Shown: piece by piece, positions 18,235 to 33,116 of the stretch
Layout: each line of letters starts with the position of its first letter
Position numbering within the stretch: the first letter of the stretch is position 1
NCBI GenBank assembly: GCA_018061005.1
Contig: JAGOVA010000022.1
Location: forward strand, 1 to 42,501
Length of the DNA: 42,501 nucleotides
Direction: 5' to 3'
Origin: Sterolibacterium sp.
GTDB lineage: Bacteria; Pseudomonadota; Gammaproteobacteria; Burkholderiales; Rhodocyclaceae
Program-made: the position numbers and the translations under genes
Notes under the pieces: generated by a model
Database searches by the model: none
The model's input: the letters and a program-made list of their open reading frames with translations, nothing else
What the model was told of the DNA's origin: nothing

Positions 18235-20444
18235 GAAATATCCAGTGATTGTAGCGGCAGGCTCACGGTCAGACGCAGCCCGTGACCGGCGGCCGCCACC
18301 GTCATCTGCAAACGCCCGCCCAGTTCATCCAGGCGATGCTGCATGCTGGCCAGTCCATAGCCCTCCTCCGGCAAGAACGCCTCCGTCGCCTGCCCGTCGT
18401 CTTCAATGACCAGCTGCAAACCGTCGCGTTCGAGCGTTTGCCACACGCGAATCCGCCGGGCAGCGGCATGCCGGAGTGCATTGCTGATGGCTTCACGCAG
18501 AACGCGTTCCAGCATGGCCTTGGCGCGCGCACTCAGGCAATACCCGGACAGGTCTTCCGCCTGTTGCCAGTGCAGCACCACCGCAGCCGCTTCGCAGCGT
18601 GATTCGATCTCAGCCCGCCAGTCGGCCAGCGCATCGCCCAGCGGTTTGGGCTGCATTTCCAGCGCGCCCAGCGTGGTACGCAAATCCTGGATGGCGGCAC
18701 GCGCCAGTTCGGCCTCCTGGGGGTCACGCAGGCGGTGGGTCAGGGTCAGCAGACGTGCGCCGATGTCGTCGTGCATGTCGCGGGCGATGCGGCTGCGCTC
18801 TTGTACCACGCCACGCTCATAGGCCTCACGCCCGCGATCTGCCTCGTTCATCAGATGGCACAGTGAGGTCATGAATTCAACATCCTGCGCACCAAACAAA
18901 CGGCGTCCACCATCGGCGTAATGCAGGCGGCGTGCGGCCAGACGACCACAGGCGGGGACATGCAGCAGCAGTCCATCCGCCGAAACTTCCACATGGCTCA
19001 CCCGATTCACCCGATTCACTCCGCCCGGCTGTTCAGCGTGCAGGGTGAGCGGCGCATACACTTCTTGTAACAGGTGATCCCAGCCCTGCTCCCGTGCATC
19101 GGCGACGGCGGCAAAAGCAATCTGGCTCAATGCCGGTAACACCGCATCGAATGAAAACCTGCGGGTGCCACGCCAGCGCCGCCAGAGCCATTGTCGAACA
19201 GGAAAATACAGCCAGCCGGCGACAAACAATGCCAGCCCGAGTGACAAGTCCTGACGCAAGCCCAGCATCCAGATCATCAGGACATCCATGCCGATCACCA
19301 GCAGCGCACCCGCCACCCAGAGCAGGATGCGATACGCCCACTCATCCAGTTCAAAAAGACGATAACGCCGCACACCCAGTGCCAGCCCGAAGTACATGAT
19401 GAGAAAGTAGCCAAAGGAATAGCCTTGCGACACGGGCGGGAACAAGCCCAGCATGCTGGCACCTGCCGTGGTAAACACAAACAGGCCGCAACCGACTACC
19501 ACAGAGAGAATCAGCCAGCGTAAAGCCGCGCGATCCGCCGGTTCATGACGGCTTTTGCGCCATTGCAGGAAGGCACAGAAAATCGCCAGTATGAGTTCCA
19601 GCATCACCGGCCAACGCGAGCCGACATCCTGATCGGGGGCAATCTGCCACGCATCCGCCAGCCACCAGCCACCGAAGACCAGCGGCAGCCACAGCAAGGT
19701 GCGCGGCTTGACCAGGCGTTGCGGGTAGCAGAGGAAAAGACCCACCAGCGCGCAGCCGAACATGAACGCGCCCAGATGATTGAGCGCGGCCAACGTACGG
19801 AACAGATCACCCGGCAACGCCAGCTCACGCGTGCTGTACACCGCAGCGGGCAAGGTGAACAACGGAAACATCAGCCCGGTCAGCGCCAGCATGCGCGCGC
19901 CCCAGTCTTGCGGACGCAGGCTGTACACCCAGGCCGCAATCAGGAATCCGGCGCTCCCCGTCAGTAACTGAAACCAGAATACAGCGGGCAGACTGCTCAG
20001 CGGACGTGGCCGCGGAACCACCGACAGAACCTGCTCACGGCCATCCGCAGCCTGCCAAACTAATTGCAGCGGCGTTTGCAACAAGGCATCAAGCTGCGTC
20101 TGCCGCGCATAGAACGCCTGCATCTGCGGGTAAGTATCGAAGAAATCCGGTTCTTCGATCAGATCGTCGCCCTGTAAATCCATGACGCCCCCAGAAACAG
20201 GCGATCGCAGCCGCAAAACCCGTGCGTGGGCAGGTACGTGGGCAGATGAGCCCAACGCCTGAGCCGACCCCGGCACTGCCGTCGCCAGCAGCCCCACGCC
20301 AGCGGGATCTTCGGACACCGGCTGCCACTGTAGCCCCAGCCAAGGGGCGCGCAAGGCCAGACCCGTGGCGGTCGCAGCGGCAAGCAACATAAACAGCAGG
20401 GCAACCAGCAATCCTTGCACCGGGCTCCACTGACGCGCCATCAT
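18231..20444 (-). CDS. Membrane sensor histidine kinase (HisKA_3 type)
   Basis: A 737-residue kinase. Helix 1 (10-30) is followed by a periplasmic region of about 120 residues, including a stretch that looks PDZ-like (VSEDPAGVGLLATAVPGSAQ...LRSPVSGG). Then come about seven to eight membrane helices (155-420), a GAF-like linker (about 430-535), the dimerisation/phosphoacceptor helix ERSRIARDMHDDIGARLL with H558, and an ATPase domain with N655 in the N box, DDG at 682-684 and G695/G697 in the G box. An in-frame 9-base duplication encodes VNRVNR near residue 476-481. ATG 20444 or 20441 could start it; SD is poor. It lies 33 bases downstream of the deformylase gene. Confidence 0.9.
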   Translation of the reverse strand: MMARQWSPVQGLLVALLFMLLAAATATGLALRAPWLGLQWQPVSEDPAGVGLLATAVPGSAQALGSSAHVPAHARVLRLRSPVSGGVMDLQGDDLIEEPDFFDTYPQMQAFYARQTQLDALLQTPLQLVWQAADGREQVLSVVPRPRPLSSLPAVFWFQLLTGSAGFLIAAWVYSLRPQDWGARMLALTGLMFPLFTLPAAVYSTRELALPGDLFRTLAALNHLGAFMFGCALVGLFLCYPQRLVKPRTLLWLPLVFGGWWLADAWQIAPDQDVGSRWPVMLELILAIFCAFLQWRKSRHEPADRAALRWLILSVVVGCGLFVFTTAGASMLGLFPPVSQGYSFGYFLIMYFGLALGVRRYRLFELDEWAYRILLWVAGALLVIGMDVLMIWMLGLRQDLSLGLALFVAGWLYFPVRQWLWRRWRGTRRFSFDAVLPALSQIAFAAVADAREQGWDHLLQEVYAPLTLHAEQPGGVNRVNRVSHVEVSADGLLLHVPACGRLAARRLHYADGGRRLFGAQDVEFMTSLCHLMNEADRGREAYERGVVQERSRIARDMHDDIGARLLTLTHRLRDPQEAELARAAIQDLRTTLGALEMQPKPLGDALADWRAEIESRCEAAAVVLHWQQAEDLSGYCLSARAKAMLERVLREAISNALRHAAARRIRVWQTLERDGLQLVIEDDGQATEAFLPEEGYGLASMQHRLDELGGRLQMTVAAAGHGLRLTVSLPLQSLDIS

Positions 20445-20477
20445 CCTGTTTTGTCCTATTTTCCTTGTTTCGTCCGG

Positions 20478-21014
20478 TCAATCTTCGCCAGAGGCCGCCG
20501 CCCCTTGGCCAGGCAGCGCATCGACGAAACCAAAACGGCGGAAATCGGTGATCCGCATCGGGTAAAGCAGGCCATCGAGATGGTCGCATTCATGCTGTAC
20601 AACCCGCGCATGAAAGCCCTCGACACGACGCTCGAACAGCTGACCCATCGCATCACAGCCTGAATAATGCAGGTGTTGCCAGCGCGGCACCACGCCCCGC
20701 AGCCCGGGCAGGGACAAGCAGCCCTCCCAGTCATCGGCCTGCGCATCGCCCATCGGGGTCAGCAGCGGGTTGATCAGTACGGTTTCCGGCACGGCTGCGG
20801 CATCGGGATAACGCGCGCTATGCTCGAAGCCAAAGATCACCACGCGCAGCGACACGCCGATCTGCGGCGCGGCCAGCCCCACGCCCCCCAGATGCCGCAT
20901 GGTGTCACGCATGTCGGCCAGCAAGGCATGCAACGCCGGTGTATCGAATTCAAGGACGGGATGCGCGATCTGCAACAGACGCGCGTCTCCCATGTGCAGC
21001 AGCGGACGAATCAT
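20478..21014 (-). CDS. def: Peptide deformylase
   Basis: Removes the N-formyl group from nascent proteins. The 178-residue protein keeps all three motifs: [10 protein letters not shown] (44-53), EGCLS with metal ligand C99, and QHECDHLDG with H141, E142 and H145. The gene does not stand beside fmt, the usual neighbour. Instead it lies 34 bases downstream of the methylthioinosine phosphorylase gene and 33 bases upstream of a sensor kinase. It could therefore be a second deformylase; whether a fmt-linked copy exists cannot be told from the window. Confidence 0.94.
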   Translation of the reverse strand: MIRPLLHMGDARLLQIAHPVLEFDTPALHALLADMRDTMRHLGGVGLAAPQIGVSLRVVIFGFEHSARYPDAAAVPETVLINPLLTPMGDAQADDWEGCLSLPGLRGVVPRWQHLHYSGCDAMGQLFERRVEGFHARVVQHECDHLDGLLYPMRITDFRRFGFVDALPGQGAAASGED

Positions 21015-21048
21015 AAGGCAGGCGCAGGGGAAGGCTTAGGGTGCTAGC

Positions 21049-21801
21049 TTAGGGGCAGTGAGCTGAAACACAAAGATGTTCGATGACGCTGCGGACGCTG
21101 ACCATCGCATTCTGCAGCACCCCTTCGAGCAGATCGAAGGAAATCGCCTGGGCACTGTCGCCGCGCCCCGCCGCCCAGTTGGCGACCACCGAAATAGCCG
21201 CGTAAGGCACTTCAGCTTCGCGGGCGAGCGCGGCTTCCGGCATACCGGTCATGCCAACGACATCGGCCCCATCGCGCTCGAAACGATTGATTTCCGCAGC
21301 CGTTTCCAGACGCGGCCCTTGTGACACGGCATACACCGCCGCATTGCCGACCTGGACAGCCGCCCGCGCTGCGGCGGACAGCAGTTGCTGGCGCAGACCT
21401 TCATCGTAGGGCTGGGTGAAATCGATATGCACCACCGGCGCATCCTGTTCGTCGTAAAACGACGTGATCCGCCCGGAGGTGTAATCGATCAGCTGATGCG
21501 GAACCACCAGCGAGCCCGGCGCGAGATCTGCGCGTATGCCGCCCACCGATGCAACCGACACGATGCGCGTGGCTTCAGCGGCCTGCACCAGCGCCCAGAT
21601 GTTGGCACGGTAATTGACGCGATGCGGCGGGATGGTATGACCAAAACCGTGACGCGCCAGAAACACCACTTCCTGATTGCCGACACGCCCGAAAGTCAGC
21701 GCACCGGAGGGCTCGCCATACGGCGTACGCACCACTTTCTGATGAGAAACGTCAAGACTGGAGAGTTGCGTAAGGCCGCTGCCGCCGATGATTGCCAACA
21801 T
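21049..21801 (-). CDS. S-methyl-5'-thioinosine (methylthioadenosine-type) phosphorylase
   Basis: A 250-residue PNP/MTAP superfamily phosphorylase of the methionine and purine salvage route. It splits methylthio-nucleosides to a base and methylthioribose-1-phosphate. Motifs are GGSGLTQL at the N-terminus, ARHGFGHTIPPHRVNYRANIWAL, and VVGMTGMPEAALAREAEVPYA near residue 180-200. The GMTGMPEA form and the taxon favour the S-methyl-5'-thioinosine enzyme known from Pseudomonas, but MTA or general purine phosphorylase activity is possible. The frame is open far upstream into typA, but ATG 21801 gives the family N-terminus (MLAIIGGSGL). It heads a four-gene unit with def, the sensor kinase and the regulator. 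Confidence 0.88.
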   Translation of the reverse strand: MLAIIGGSGLTQLSSLDVSHQKVVRTPYGEPSGALTFGRVGNQEVVFLARHGFGHTIPPHRVNYRANIWALVQAAEATRIVSVASVGGIRADLAPGSLVVPHQLIDYTSGRITSFYDEQDAPVVHIDFTQPYDEGLRQQLLSAAARAAVQVGNAAVYAVSQGPRLETAAEINRFERDGADVVGMTGMPEAALAREAEVPYAAISVVANWAAGRGDSAQAISFDLLEGVLQNAMVSVRSVIEHLCVSAHCP

Positions 21802-21887
21802 GATGAGCGCACTGGAAATGAAGTGAGCTTCGATTGTAGCAGCCTCATTCCATGTCGGCGCATACTCACGGCCAACAAAAGGTATCG

Positions 21888-21896
21888 TGCTATAAT
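21888..21896 (+). promoter_or_regulatory. Extended -10 promoter (TGCTATAAT) for typA
   Basis: TGC followed by the perfect hexamer TATAAT (21891-21896) makes an extended -10 element 37 bases before the typA ATG. No -35 hexamer is evident, which such promoters can do without. The region 21802-21933 separates typA from the divergent phosphorylase operon. Confidence 0.65.
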
Positions 21897-21933
21897 TTCG
21901 CCCTTTTTCCCTTTGCCTACACGGTCTTATTCC

Positions 21934-23751
21934 ATGTCCCGCGCCATCCGCAACATCGCTATCATCGCCCACGTCGACCACGGCAAAACCACGCTCGTCG
22001 ATCAGCTCCTGCGTCAATCCGGCACGTTTGCCGCCCACCAGCAGCTTTCCGAACGGGTGATGGACTCGAACGACCTGGAAAAAGAACGCGGCATTACGAT
22101 TCTCGCCAAAAACTGCGCGATCGACTACGAAGGCACGCACATCAACATCATCGATACCCCGGGTCACGCCGACTTCGGCGGCGAAGTCGAGCGCGTGCTA
22201 TCGATGGTCGATAGCTGCCTGCTGCTGGTGGATGCCGTTGAAGGGCCGATGCCGCAAACCCGTTTCGTCACCCGCAAGGCGCTGGCACTGGGATTGAAAC
22301 CGATTGTCGTCATCAACAAGATCGACCGCCCCGGCTCACGGCCGGACTGGGTGATCAACCAGACTTTCGACCTGTTCGACAAGCTTGGCGCAAACGAAGA
22401 ACAGCTGGATTTCCCGGTGGTCTACGCCTCCGCACTGAACGGTTTCGCCATGCTCGATGCCAGCCAGCCGGGCACCGACATGCGCCCGCTGTTCGATGCC
22501 ATCCTCGAACACGTCCCGCAACCCAAGGTGGATGCCGAAGCACCGTTGCAACTGCAAATCTGCTCGCTGGATTACTCCAGTTACGTCGGCCGGATCGGCA
22601 TCGGCCGGATTACCCAGGGTCGCCTCAAGCAAGGCCAGGAAGTCGCGGTGATGTACGGCGACGAAGCACGTGGCAAAGCCCGAATCAACCAAATTCTCGT
22701 CTTCAAAGGGCTGGAACGCGAGCAGACCACGCAGGCCGAAGCCGGCGACATCGTGCTGATTACCGGGATCGAACAGGTTGGCATTGGTGTGACGATCTGC
22801 GAAACGGACAAGATCGTCGCGCTGCCTCCGCTCAAGGTTGACGAGCCGACGCTGACCATCAATTTCCAGGTCAATACCTCGCCCTTCGCTGGCAAGGAAG
22901 GCAAATTTGTCACCAGCCGCCAGATTCGTGAACGTCTCACCAAAGAACTGCTCGCCAACGTCGCGCTGCGTGTGGAAGATACCGACGATGCCGATGTGTT
23001 CCTGGTTTCCGGCCGGGGTGAGTTGCACCTAACCATTTTGCTGGAGAACATGCGCCGTGAAGGTTACGAAATGGCCGTTTCCCGGCCGCGCGTGATTTTC
23101 AAGGACATCGATGGCGTGAAAAGCGAGCCTTACGAACTGCTCACCGTCGATGTCGAAGAAAACCATCAGGGCGCGGTGATGGAAGAACTCGGCCGTCGCC
23201 GGGGTGAACTGCAAGACATGCAACCGGACGGCAAAGGGCGTGTGCGGATTGAATACCGCATCCCGGCGCGTGGCCTGATCGGTTTCCAGGGCGAATTCCT
23301 GACGCTGACGCGCGGTACCGGCATGGCCAGCCATATTTTTGACGATTATGGCCCGATGGCTGGCGACATGGCGGAACGGCGCAATGGCGTGCTGATTTCA
23401 CAGGAAAACGGCATGGCAGTCGCCTATGCCCTCTGGAAGCTGCAGGATCGTGGCCGCATGTTTGCTTCGCACGGTGACCAAGTTTACGAAGGCATGATCA
23501 TCGGCATCCACAGCCGCGACAACGACCTCGTGGTCAACCCGATCAAGGGCAAGCAGCTCACCAACGTGCGCGCTTCGGGAACGGACGAAGCCGTGCGCCT
23601 CGTGCCGCCCGTGCAGCTCACGCTTGAATCCGCCGTTGAATTCATTGCGGATGACGAACTGGTTGAAATCACGCCGAAGTCGATCCGCCTGCGTAAACGT
23701 TACCTCACGGAAAACGATCGCAAACGCATGAGCCGCGCTGCGGCGGCCTGA
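21934..23751 (+). CDS. typA: Ribosome-associated GTPase TypA/BipA
   Basis: Translational GTPase of 605 residues that binds ribosomes and helps growth under stress and cold. The start is ATG 21934 ([20 protein letters not shown]), which carries the G1 P-loop; the frame upstream is open but unrelated. Other G motifs are [14 protein letters not shown] (G3) and NKIDR (G4). The C-terminal TypA-specific part contains [18 protein letters not shown] and the [15 protein letters not shown] region. It follows an extended -10 promoter and is monocistronic. It ends convergent to the histidine phosphatase gene, with an unusual C8/G8 hairpin between them. Confidence 0.97.
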   Translation: MSRAIRNIAIIAHVDHGKTTLVDQLLRQSGTFAAHQQLSERVMDSNDLEKERGITILAKNCAIDYEGTHINIIDTPGHADFGGEVERVLSMVDSCLLLVDAVEGPMPQTRFVTRKALALGLKPIVVINKIDRPGSRPDWVINQTFDLFDKLGANEEQLDFPVVYASALNGFAMLDASQPGTDMRPLFDAILEHVPQPKVDAEAPLQLQICSLDYSSYVGRIGIGRITQGRLKQGQEVAVMYGDEARGKARINQILVFKGLEREQTTQAEAGDIVLITGIEQVGIGVTICETDKIVALPPLKVDEPTLTINFQVNTSPFAGKEGKFVTSRQIRERLTKELLANVALRVEDTDDADVFLVSGRGELHLTILLENMRREGYEMAVSRPRVIFKDIDGVKSEPYELLTVDVEENHQGAVMEELGRRRGELQDMQPDGKGRVRIEYRIPARGLIGFQGEFLTLTRGTGMASHIFDDYGPMAGDMAERRNGVLISQENGMAVAYALWKLQDRGRMFASHGDQVYEGMIIGIHSRDNDLVVNPIKGKQLTNVRASGTDEAVRLVPPVQLTLESAVEFIADDELVEITPKSIRLRKRYLTENDRKRMSRAAAA

Positions 23752-23764
23752 TAAAGGCTTTTTG

Positions 23765-23823
23765 CCCCCCCCGTTCATGCTGACGCAACGGCGCGCTGCC
23801 GTGCGTTGGGATGGTGGGGGGGG
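23765..23823. other. Long hairpin closed by C8/G8 tracts
   Basis: Eight C (23765-23772) and eight G (23816-23823) face each other across 43 bases. Inside is a second stem, ACGC(A)ACGGC (83-92 of this block) with GCCGTGCGT around a GCGCT loop. It occupies most of the 110-base gap between the convergent typA and histidine phosphatase genes. Neither strand has a T-run after the stem, so it is not a standard intrinsic terminator. Confidence 0.55.
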
Positions 23824-23861
23824 TTACATCACACACATCAGCACCGCCAGGCGTTTGATGC

Positions 23862-24500
23862 CTAACCGCCTAGTGCCTGAATCCGCCCTTCATGGCTGAC
23901 TTCCAGCCATAAACACTCCCCGTTTTTCGGCTTCACGCCCAGCATCGCGCTGCGCGGCAAGCCCCGGATGTGGCGCGTCAGCACATCGAGCACCCAGCCA
24001 TGGCTGATGACCAGCAAACAGCCATCGGCCGATGCTGCCGTAACCCTTACGCCCCTTGCAATTCCTGCGATTTCTTCGAGTGCCGCCAGCACACGCACGG
24101 CGAACGTATCCATGGTTTCGCCCCCTTCAAAATCGGTGGCCGGATTACGCTTGAGTATCTGTTGCAACAGCACCGGATTCAATTCAGCCAGTTCACTTTT
24201 GGGCACACCCTGAATGATGCCGAAATGCCGTTCCTTGAGCCCGTCATGACATTGCGGCGCAGGCAAACCCCACTGTGCGGCAATGATCTGTGCGGTTTCC
24301 AGCGCGCGTATCAGCGGGCTGCTCCAGACCTGGATAAAACCGCAGCCGCAACCACTATCCGCACGTTGTGTCAGCAGTTGTACCGACATTTCACGTGCCT
24401 GCCTGCGTCCTTCGTCGTTGATCAGCACATCGCTCCAGCCCTGCAAAATGCCTGCGGCATTCCAGTCGGTTTCACCGTGACGTGCCAGACACAGTTTCAT
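23862..24500 (-). CDS. Histidine phosphatase family protein (phosphoglycerate mutase-like)
   Basis: A 212-residue enzyme of the phosphoglycerate mutase/acid phosphatase superfamily. It has the LARHGETDWN signature (R7, H8, E10), GILQGWSDVLINDEG, the second-site KERHFGIIQG and the C-terminal VISHGWVLDVL His. These fit GpmB/CobC-like phosphatases; the substrate is not identifiable. The start is ATG 24500, which removes an unsupported 17-residue extension into hpt. It is the last gene of the smc-zipA-ligA-galU-hpt unit and begins 8 bases after the hpt stop. Confidence 0.88.
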   Translation of the reverse strand: MKLCLARHGETDWNAAGILQGWSDVLINDEGRRQAREMSVQLLTQRADSGCGCGFIQVWSSPLIRALETAQIIAAQWGLPAPQCHDGLKERHFGIIQGVPKSELAELNPVLLQQILKRNPATDFEGGETMDTFAVRVLAALEEIAGIARGVRVTAASADGCLLVISHGWVLDVLTRHIRGLPRSAMLGVKPKNGECLWLEVSHEGRIQALGG

Positions 24501-24508
24501 GGGCGGTT

Positions 24509-25050
24509 TCACATGCCTTTGACCGCATAAATACAGGGCAAATTGCGCCATGCCCCTTCGACATCCATGCCGCAGCCAAAAACATAGCGATTGGGCAGGC
24601 TTACGCCGACAAAATCAGCGGTAATCGGTTTGGCGCGCCCCAATACCTTGTCGGCCAATACGGCGGTCACGACGTCTGCCGCACCATTGGCCAGCAGACG
24701 TTCCCGGATAGCCGCCAGCGTAATGCCTTCATCGAGGATGTCATCGAGCAGCAACACGGTACGCCCGGCCAGGCTGGCATGGGTATCCTTGACCCAGTTG
24801 ATCTCACTGCCGCTGGTTTTGTTGCCATAACGCGAAGCGTGGACATAATCACATTCGAGCGGAAAGGCCAGATGCGGGATGAGCTGGCCGGCAAAAACCA
24901 CCGCACCGCCCATCACTGTGACCACCAGTGGATGAGCATCTGCCAGACGCGCACCGATCTGGGCGGCAAGCCGGATAATCGCGGCCTGGATTTCGTCAGC
25001 CGAACAGATCAGGTCGGCTTCATTGAAAACACGCCGCGCCTGCTCGGGTG

Positions 25051-25054
<4 letters not shown>
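24509..25054 (-). CDS. hpt: Hypoxanthine-guanine phosphoribosyltransferase
   Basis: Purine salvage enzyme of 181 residues converting hypoxanthine or guanine with PRPP to IMP or GMP. It has the flexible-loop segment [12 protein letters not shown] and the PRPP-binding motif [14 protein letters not shown], then [18 protein letters not shown] with the aromatic base-stacking site. A much longer open frame runs upstream inside galU, but ATG 25054, overlapping the galU stop by 4 bases, gives a normal family length and N-terminus ([15 protein letters not shown]). It may act with the upstream operon only through shared transcription. Confidence 0.93.
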
Positions 25055-29411
<4,357 letters not shown>

Positions 29412-29412
<1 letters not shown>

Positions 29413-32400
29413 CAGACATTCCCTCCATCCACACCTTCAGTCATGCGTAGTGCTTCTTCCATATCAACCTCGACCACGCGGGAAACGCCCTGCTCCTGCA
29501 TGGTGACACCCACCAGTTGCTCGGCCATTTCCATGGCGATCTTGTTGTGACTGATGAAAAGAAACTGCGTTTGTGCCGACATCCGTTTGACCATATGACA
29601 AAAGCGTTCGGTATTGGTGTCGTCCAGCGGCGCATCCACCTCATCCAGCAGACAAAACGGTGCCGGGTTGAGCTGGAACATGGCGAACACCAGTGCCGTG
29701 GCCGTCAGTGCCTTCTCACCCCCCGAGAGCAGCTGGATGCTGCTGTTCTTCTTGCCCGGCGGCTGCGCCATGACTTGCACGCCGGAATCGAGAATTTCTT
29801 CACCGGTGATGATCAGCCGCGCTTCGCCCCCACCAAACAGCTGCGGGAACAGAATGCCAAACTGACGATTGACGGTGTCATAGGTTTGTTGCAGCTGCTC
29901 GCGTGTTTCGCCATCGATGCGCCGTATCGCATCCTCCAGCGTGCCGATGGCCTGGTTGAGATCGGCCGACTGGGCATCGAGAAAGCCCTTGCGCTCACGC
30001 GCCGTTTCCAGCTCTTCCAGTGCCGCCAGATTGACCGGCCCGAGTGCCTCGATCGCCTGTAGCAGACGGGTGATTTCAGCCTGCATCACGCTTTCACGCA
30101 GATTCGGCGTTTGTTCAAGCTCCGCCAGCAACGGGGTTTCATCCGCCTCGCCATGCACGTTGGCCTCAGCCAGCCGCTGGGTGTATTGCTCCTCGTTGAG
30201 CTGCGCTGCCTGCGCCTTCAGACGCAGATCGTTGATGCGATCACGCAACGGATGCAGCCCCTGCTCCAGACGCAGGCGATCCTCATCAAGCCCGCGCAGT
30301 GCGGCGGCCGCCACTTCCAGCGCATCCCGCCGCCCTGCCAGCAAGGCCTCGCGCTCCTGCCGCCCGGCCAGCGCGCCCTGCAAACGATCCTGCTGTGCGG
30401 CATCGCTGATGTGGCTGCGCTCCTCTTCTGCCGTCAGTTTCTGTTCGGCAATGCGTTCGAGTTGCTGACGTGCGGTTTCACGCGCCCGGGCGTTGTCTTC
30501 AAGTTTGCCCGCGCACTCACGTTCGGTAAAACGAACTTCCTGCGCTTCACGCGCCAGCGTCTGCTCCTGGTTGCGTGCCTCGCGCAAGGCCGATTCACGC
30601 ACGTTCAAGGCGGCCATCGCCTCCTCCAGGCGGGCACGCGCGAGGTCAAGACGTTCGCTGCAATCCGCGCCCTCCTCCTCGGCACGCATCATGCCCATGC
30701 GCTCGTTTTCTTCACCCGCATTGATTTCCGCCAGATCACGGTCGATCTGGCTGGCACGCTCTTCAAAACGAGCCTGCGCCTGCGCGAGCTTGAGCGCGTC
30801 GACCTGGGCGGCATGTGCGCGATTCTGCGCGTCCTGCACGCTACGACGGGTGGTGGTCAGCTGCTGCTGGGCATCCGCCAGCTCGCGTTCCGCCTCACTC
30901 TGCGCCTCGCGTGCCAGCGCTTCATCCTGGGTGCGCTGCTCCAGCAAGGCTGCCAGTTCCTCAAGCTCACGCTGACGTTCGATGACCCCATGCGTGCGGA
31001 CATCGGGCACATACAGCACCAGCCCCCGCCGCGACAGCAGATGTCCTTCACGATTGACCCAGGCCTGCCCATCGGCAAGAGGCTGCGTGGCCAGACCCGC
31101 CAGGTCATCGCTCACCCGGACATCGGCCAGCCATTCGTCGAGCACCCCCGCCAGCGCGGCATCGTCACAACGCACCCGTGCGCGCAGACTCTCTGCCGCC
31201 GGTGCGGAGGAAGCGACTGGCGAATTCCCGGCATCCGGCAACACCAGGGCAAACAGCACCGGAGCAGGCTCGAGCAATGCTTGTGCGGCGGTTTCGCGAC
31301 TGGTGGCGAGCGCGGCCAGTCGCTCACGCAACACGGCTTCAACGGCGGTTTCCCAGCCCGGCTCGACCTGGATCGAACGCCACAACGGTGCGGCCTGTGT
31401 CAGCCCACGCTGCGCCAGCCATTCAGCCAGTTTTTCAGCCCCGCCGTTTTTTTCAACGCGACGCTGCAACTGTTGCAGGGCATCATGCCGGGCGCGGGTT
31501 TCCGCCAAGGCGCGATGCGTCTGTTGCATCCGCTCCCGCGCAGCCCGCTGCTGTTGCTCCAGCCCCGGCACACGCGCCTGCCACTCGGCCAGCTGATCCT
31601 GCTGCAACGCCAGTGCTTCTTCAGCAACTGCCTGCGCCTCCTGGCTGGCGGCCAGGCGCAGCGGATCGGGCTGACCCAACTGCATCCGCTCGATATCGAG
31701 CCGCGCCCGGCGCTGGGCGTAATTTTCCAACGCGCGCAAGGCATGGCTGCGATTGGCATCGCCTAACCGCACCCCTTGCTCGGCTTCATTCACCGCATGA
31801 CGCGCAGCAGAAACCGTTTCGCCCGCATGGCGTACCGCATCTTCCGCCTGTGGCAGCCGCCCGGCGGCTTCTTCGTGACGCGCCACACTGGTCTCGGCAC
31901 GCATTTGGGCGTTATCGAGCAGCGACTGCCAGCGTTCCGCCTCGGTATCCAGACCGACAATCTGCGTTTTCCAGTGCGCGTCTTCGGTGGTCAGCTGGAT
32001 CAAACGGGCTTCGAGCTTCTGACGTGAATCGCGCATGTGAGCGATTTCCGCCTCCAGACGACTGACTTCCGCATTCGCGGTATACATTTCCCCCTGCGCG
32101 GCGTGCAGCGCATCGCTGGCGGCAAAATGTTCGCTGCGCGAGGCTTCAAGACGCGCCTCCAGCTCACGCAGCTGCGCTGTTTCGGCATCAAGACGCAAGG
32201 CACTTTTCTCGACTTCCTGAACCAGCCGCTGGTGATCCGCACGCGCATCATTGCGTTTCTTCAGCCACAGCAACTGCTGACGCCGGTCGTGGCGTGCCTT
32301 GAGATCATGATACTGGCGAGCGATCTCGGCCTGGCCTTCAAGGCGGCCGACCTGACCTTCCAGTTCGTTGCGGATATCTTCAAGACGCAGCAGATTCTCG

Positions 32401-32963
32401 CGGGCATCGGAAAGCCGGTTTTCGGTCTCGCGGCGACGTTCCTTGTACTTGGTTACGCCCGCTGCTTCTTCGAGGAACATCCGCAGCTCTTCAGGCTTGG
32501 CCTCGATGATGCGCGAGATCATGCCCTGTTCAATGATGGCGTAAGCACGCGGCCCCAGCCCCGTACCGAGGAACACGTCGATCACATCGCGCCGCCGCAC
32601 CTGCAGATTATTCAGGTAATAGCTGGAATTCCCGTCGCGGTCGAGCACCCGTTTGACGGCGATTTCGGCGTATTGCGACCATTGGCCGGCGGCACGCCCC
32701 AACGCATTATCGAAAACCAGCTCGACACTGGCACGCCCTACGGGCTTGCGTGAGCCGGAACCATTGAAAATGACATCCTGCATCGACTCGCCGCGCAGCG
32801 CGGTGGCTTTCGACTCACCCAGCACCCAGCGCACGGCGTCGATGATATTGGATTTGCCACAGCCATTCGGGCCGACAACACCCACCAGCTGCCCCGGCAC
32901 CAGCACCGTGGTGGGATCGACAAATGATTTGAAACCGGCAAGTTTGAGCTTGGTCAGGCGCAC
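29412..32963 (-). CDS. smc: Chromosome partition protein SMC
   Basis: ATPase of chromosome condensation and segregation, about 1183 residues. The N-terminal head has Walker A GPNGCGKSN (about 31-39). Two long coiled coils rich in Ala, Arg, Glu and Gln surround a hinge near residue 510-670. The C-terminal head has the ABC signature LLSGGEKALTATAL and Walker B CLLDEVDAPLDD. The frame is open back to TTG 33026, but GTG 32963 gives the universal SMC N-terminus (MRLTKLKLAGFKSFVDPT); it lacks an SD. It heads the smc-zipA-ligA-galU-hpt-phosphatase unit and is divergent from queF. ScpA and ScpB are not in the window. Confidence 0.97.
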
Positions 32964-33043
32964 GGCAGATTTTTGTGAGAAGTCAGGGGCAGCCTTCCAG
33001 AAAGAGCCAATCAACCAATCAGCCAATCCGGACGGAATCGCCC

Positions 33044-33051
33044 ATTATAAT
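33044..33051. promoter_or_regulatory. Palindromic -10 (ATTATAAT) between smc and queF
   Basis: The octamer ATTATAAT is its own reverse complement, so TATAAT reads on both strands (33046-33051 plus, 33044-33049 minus). It lies in the middle of the 153-base divergent gap, 66 bases before the queF ATG and 81 bases before the smc GTG. No good -35 is visible on either side. Confidence 0.35.
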
Positions 33052-33116
33052 GAAAACCCTGTCGTCAGCCGCTGCACACGCTGGCATTGCCCACTCTTTC
33101 TTCCTATTCCATCGCC

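Noticed and set aside
19000-19020. Short tandem repeat CCGATTCAC in the sensor kinase gene
   Set aside because: Only two 9-base copies, in frame, in a linker; no sign of function.
21049-22167. 372-residue version of the phosphorylase
   Set aside because: The extension overlaps the typA gene and promoter; the family N-terminus begins at ATG 21801.
23765-23823. Intrinsic terminator for typA
   Set aside because: No T-run follows the stem on either strand, so it was listed as an unusual hairpin.
30111-31766. 551-codon plus-strand frame opposite smc
   Set aside because: It is the antisense shadow of the SMC coiled coil; composition is rich in Gln, Arg and His with no domain, and no ribosome site precedes it.
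33027-33116. preQ1 riboswitch before queF
   Set aside because: The short leader has no H-type pseudoknot pattern or C-rich loop with A-rich tail that I can recognise.
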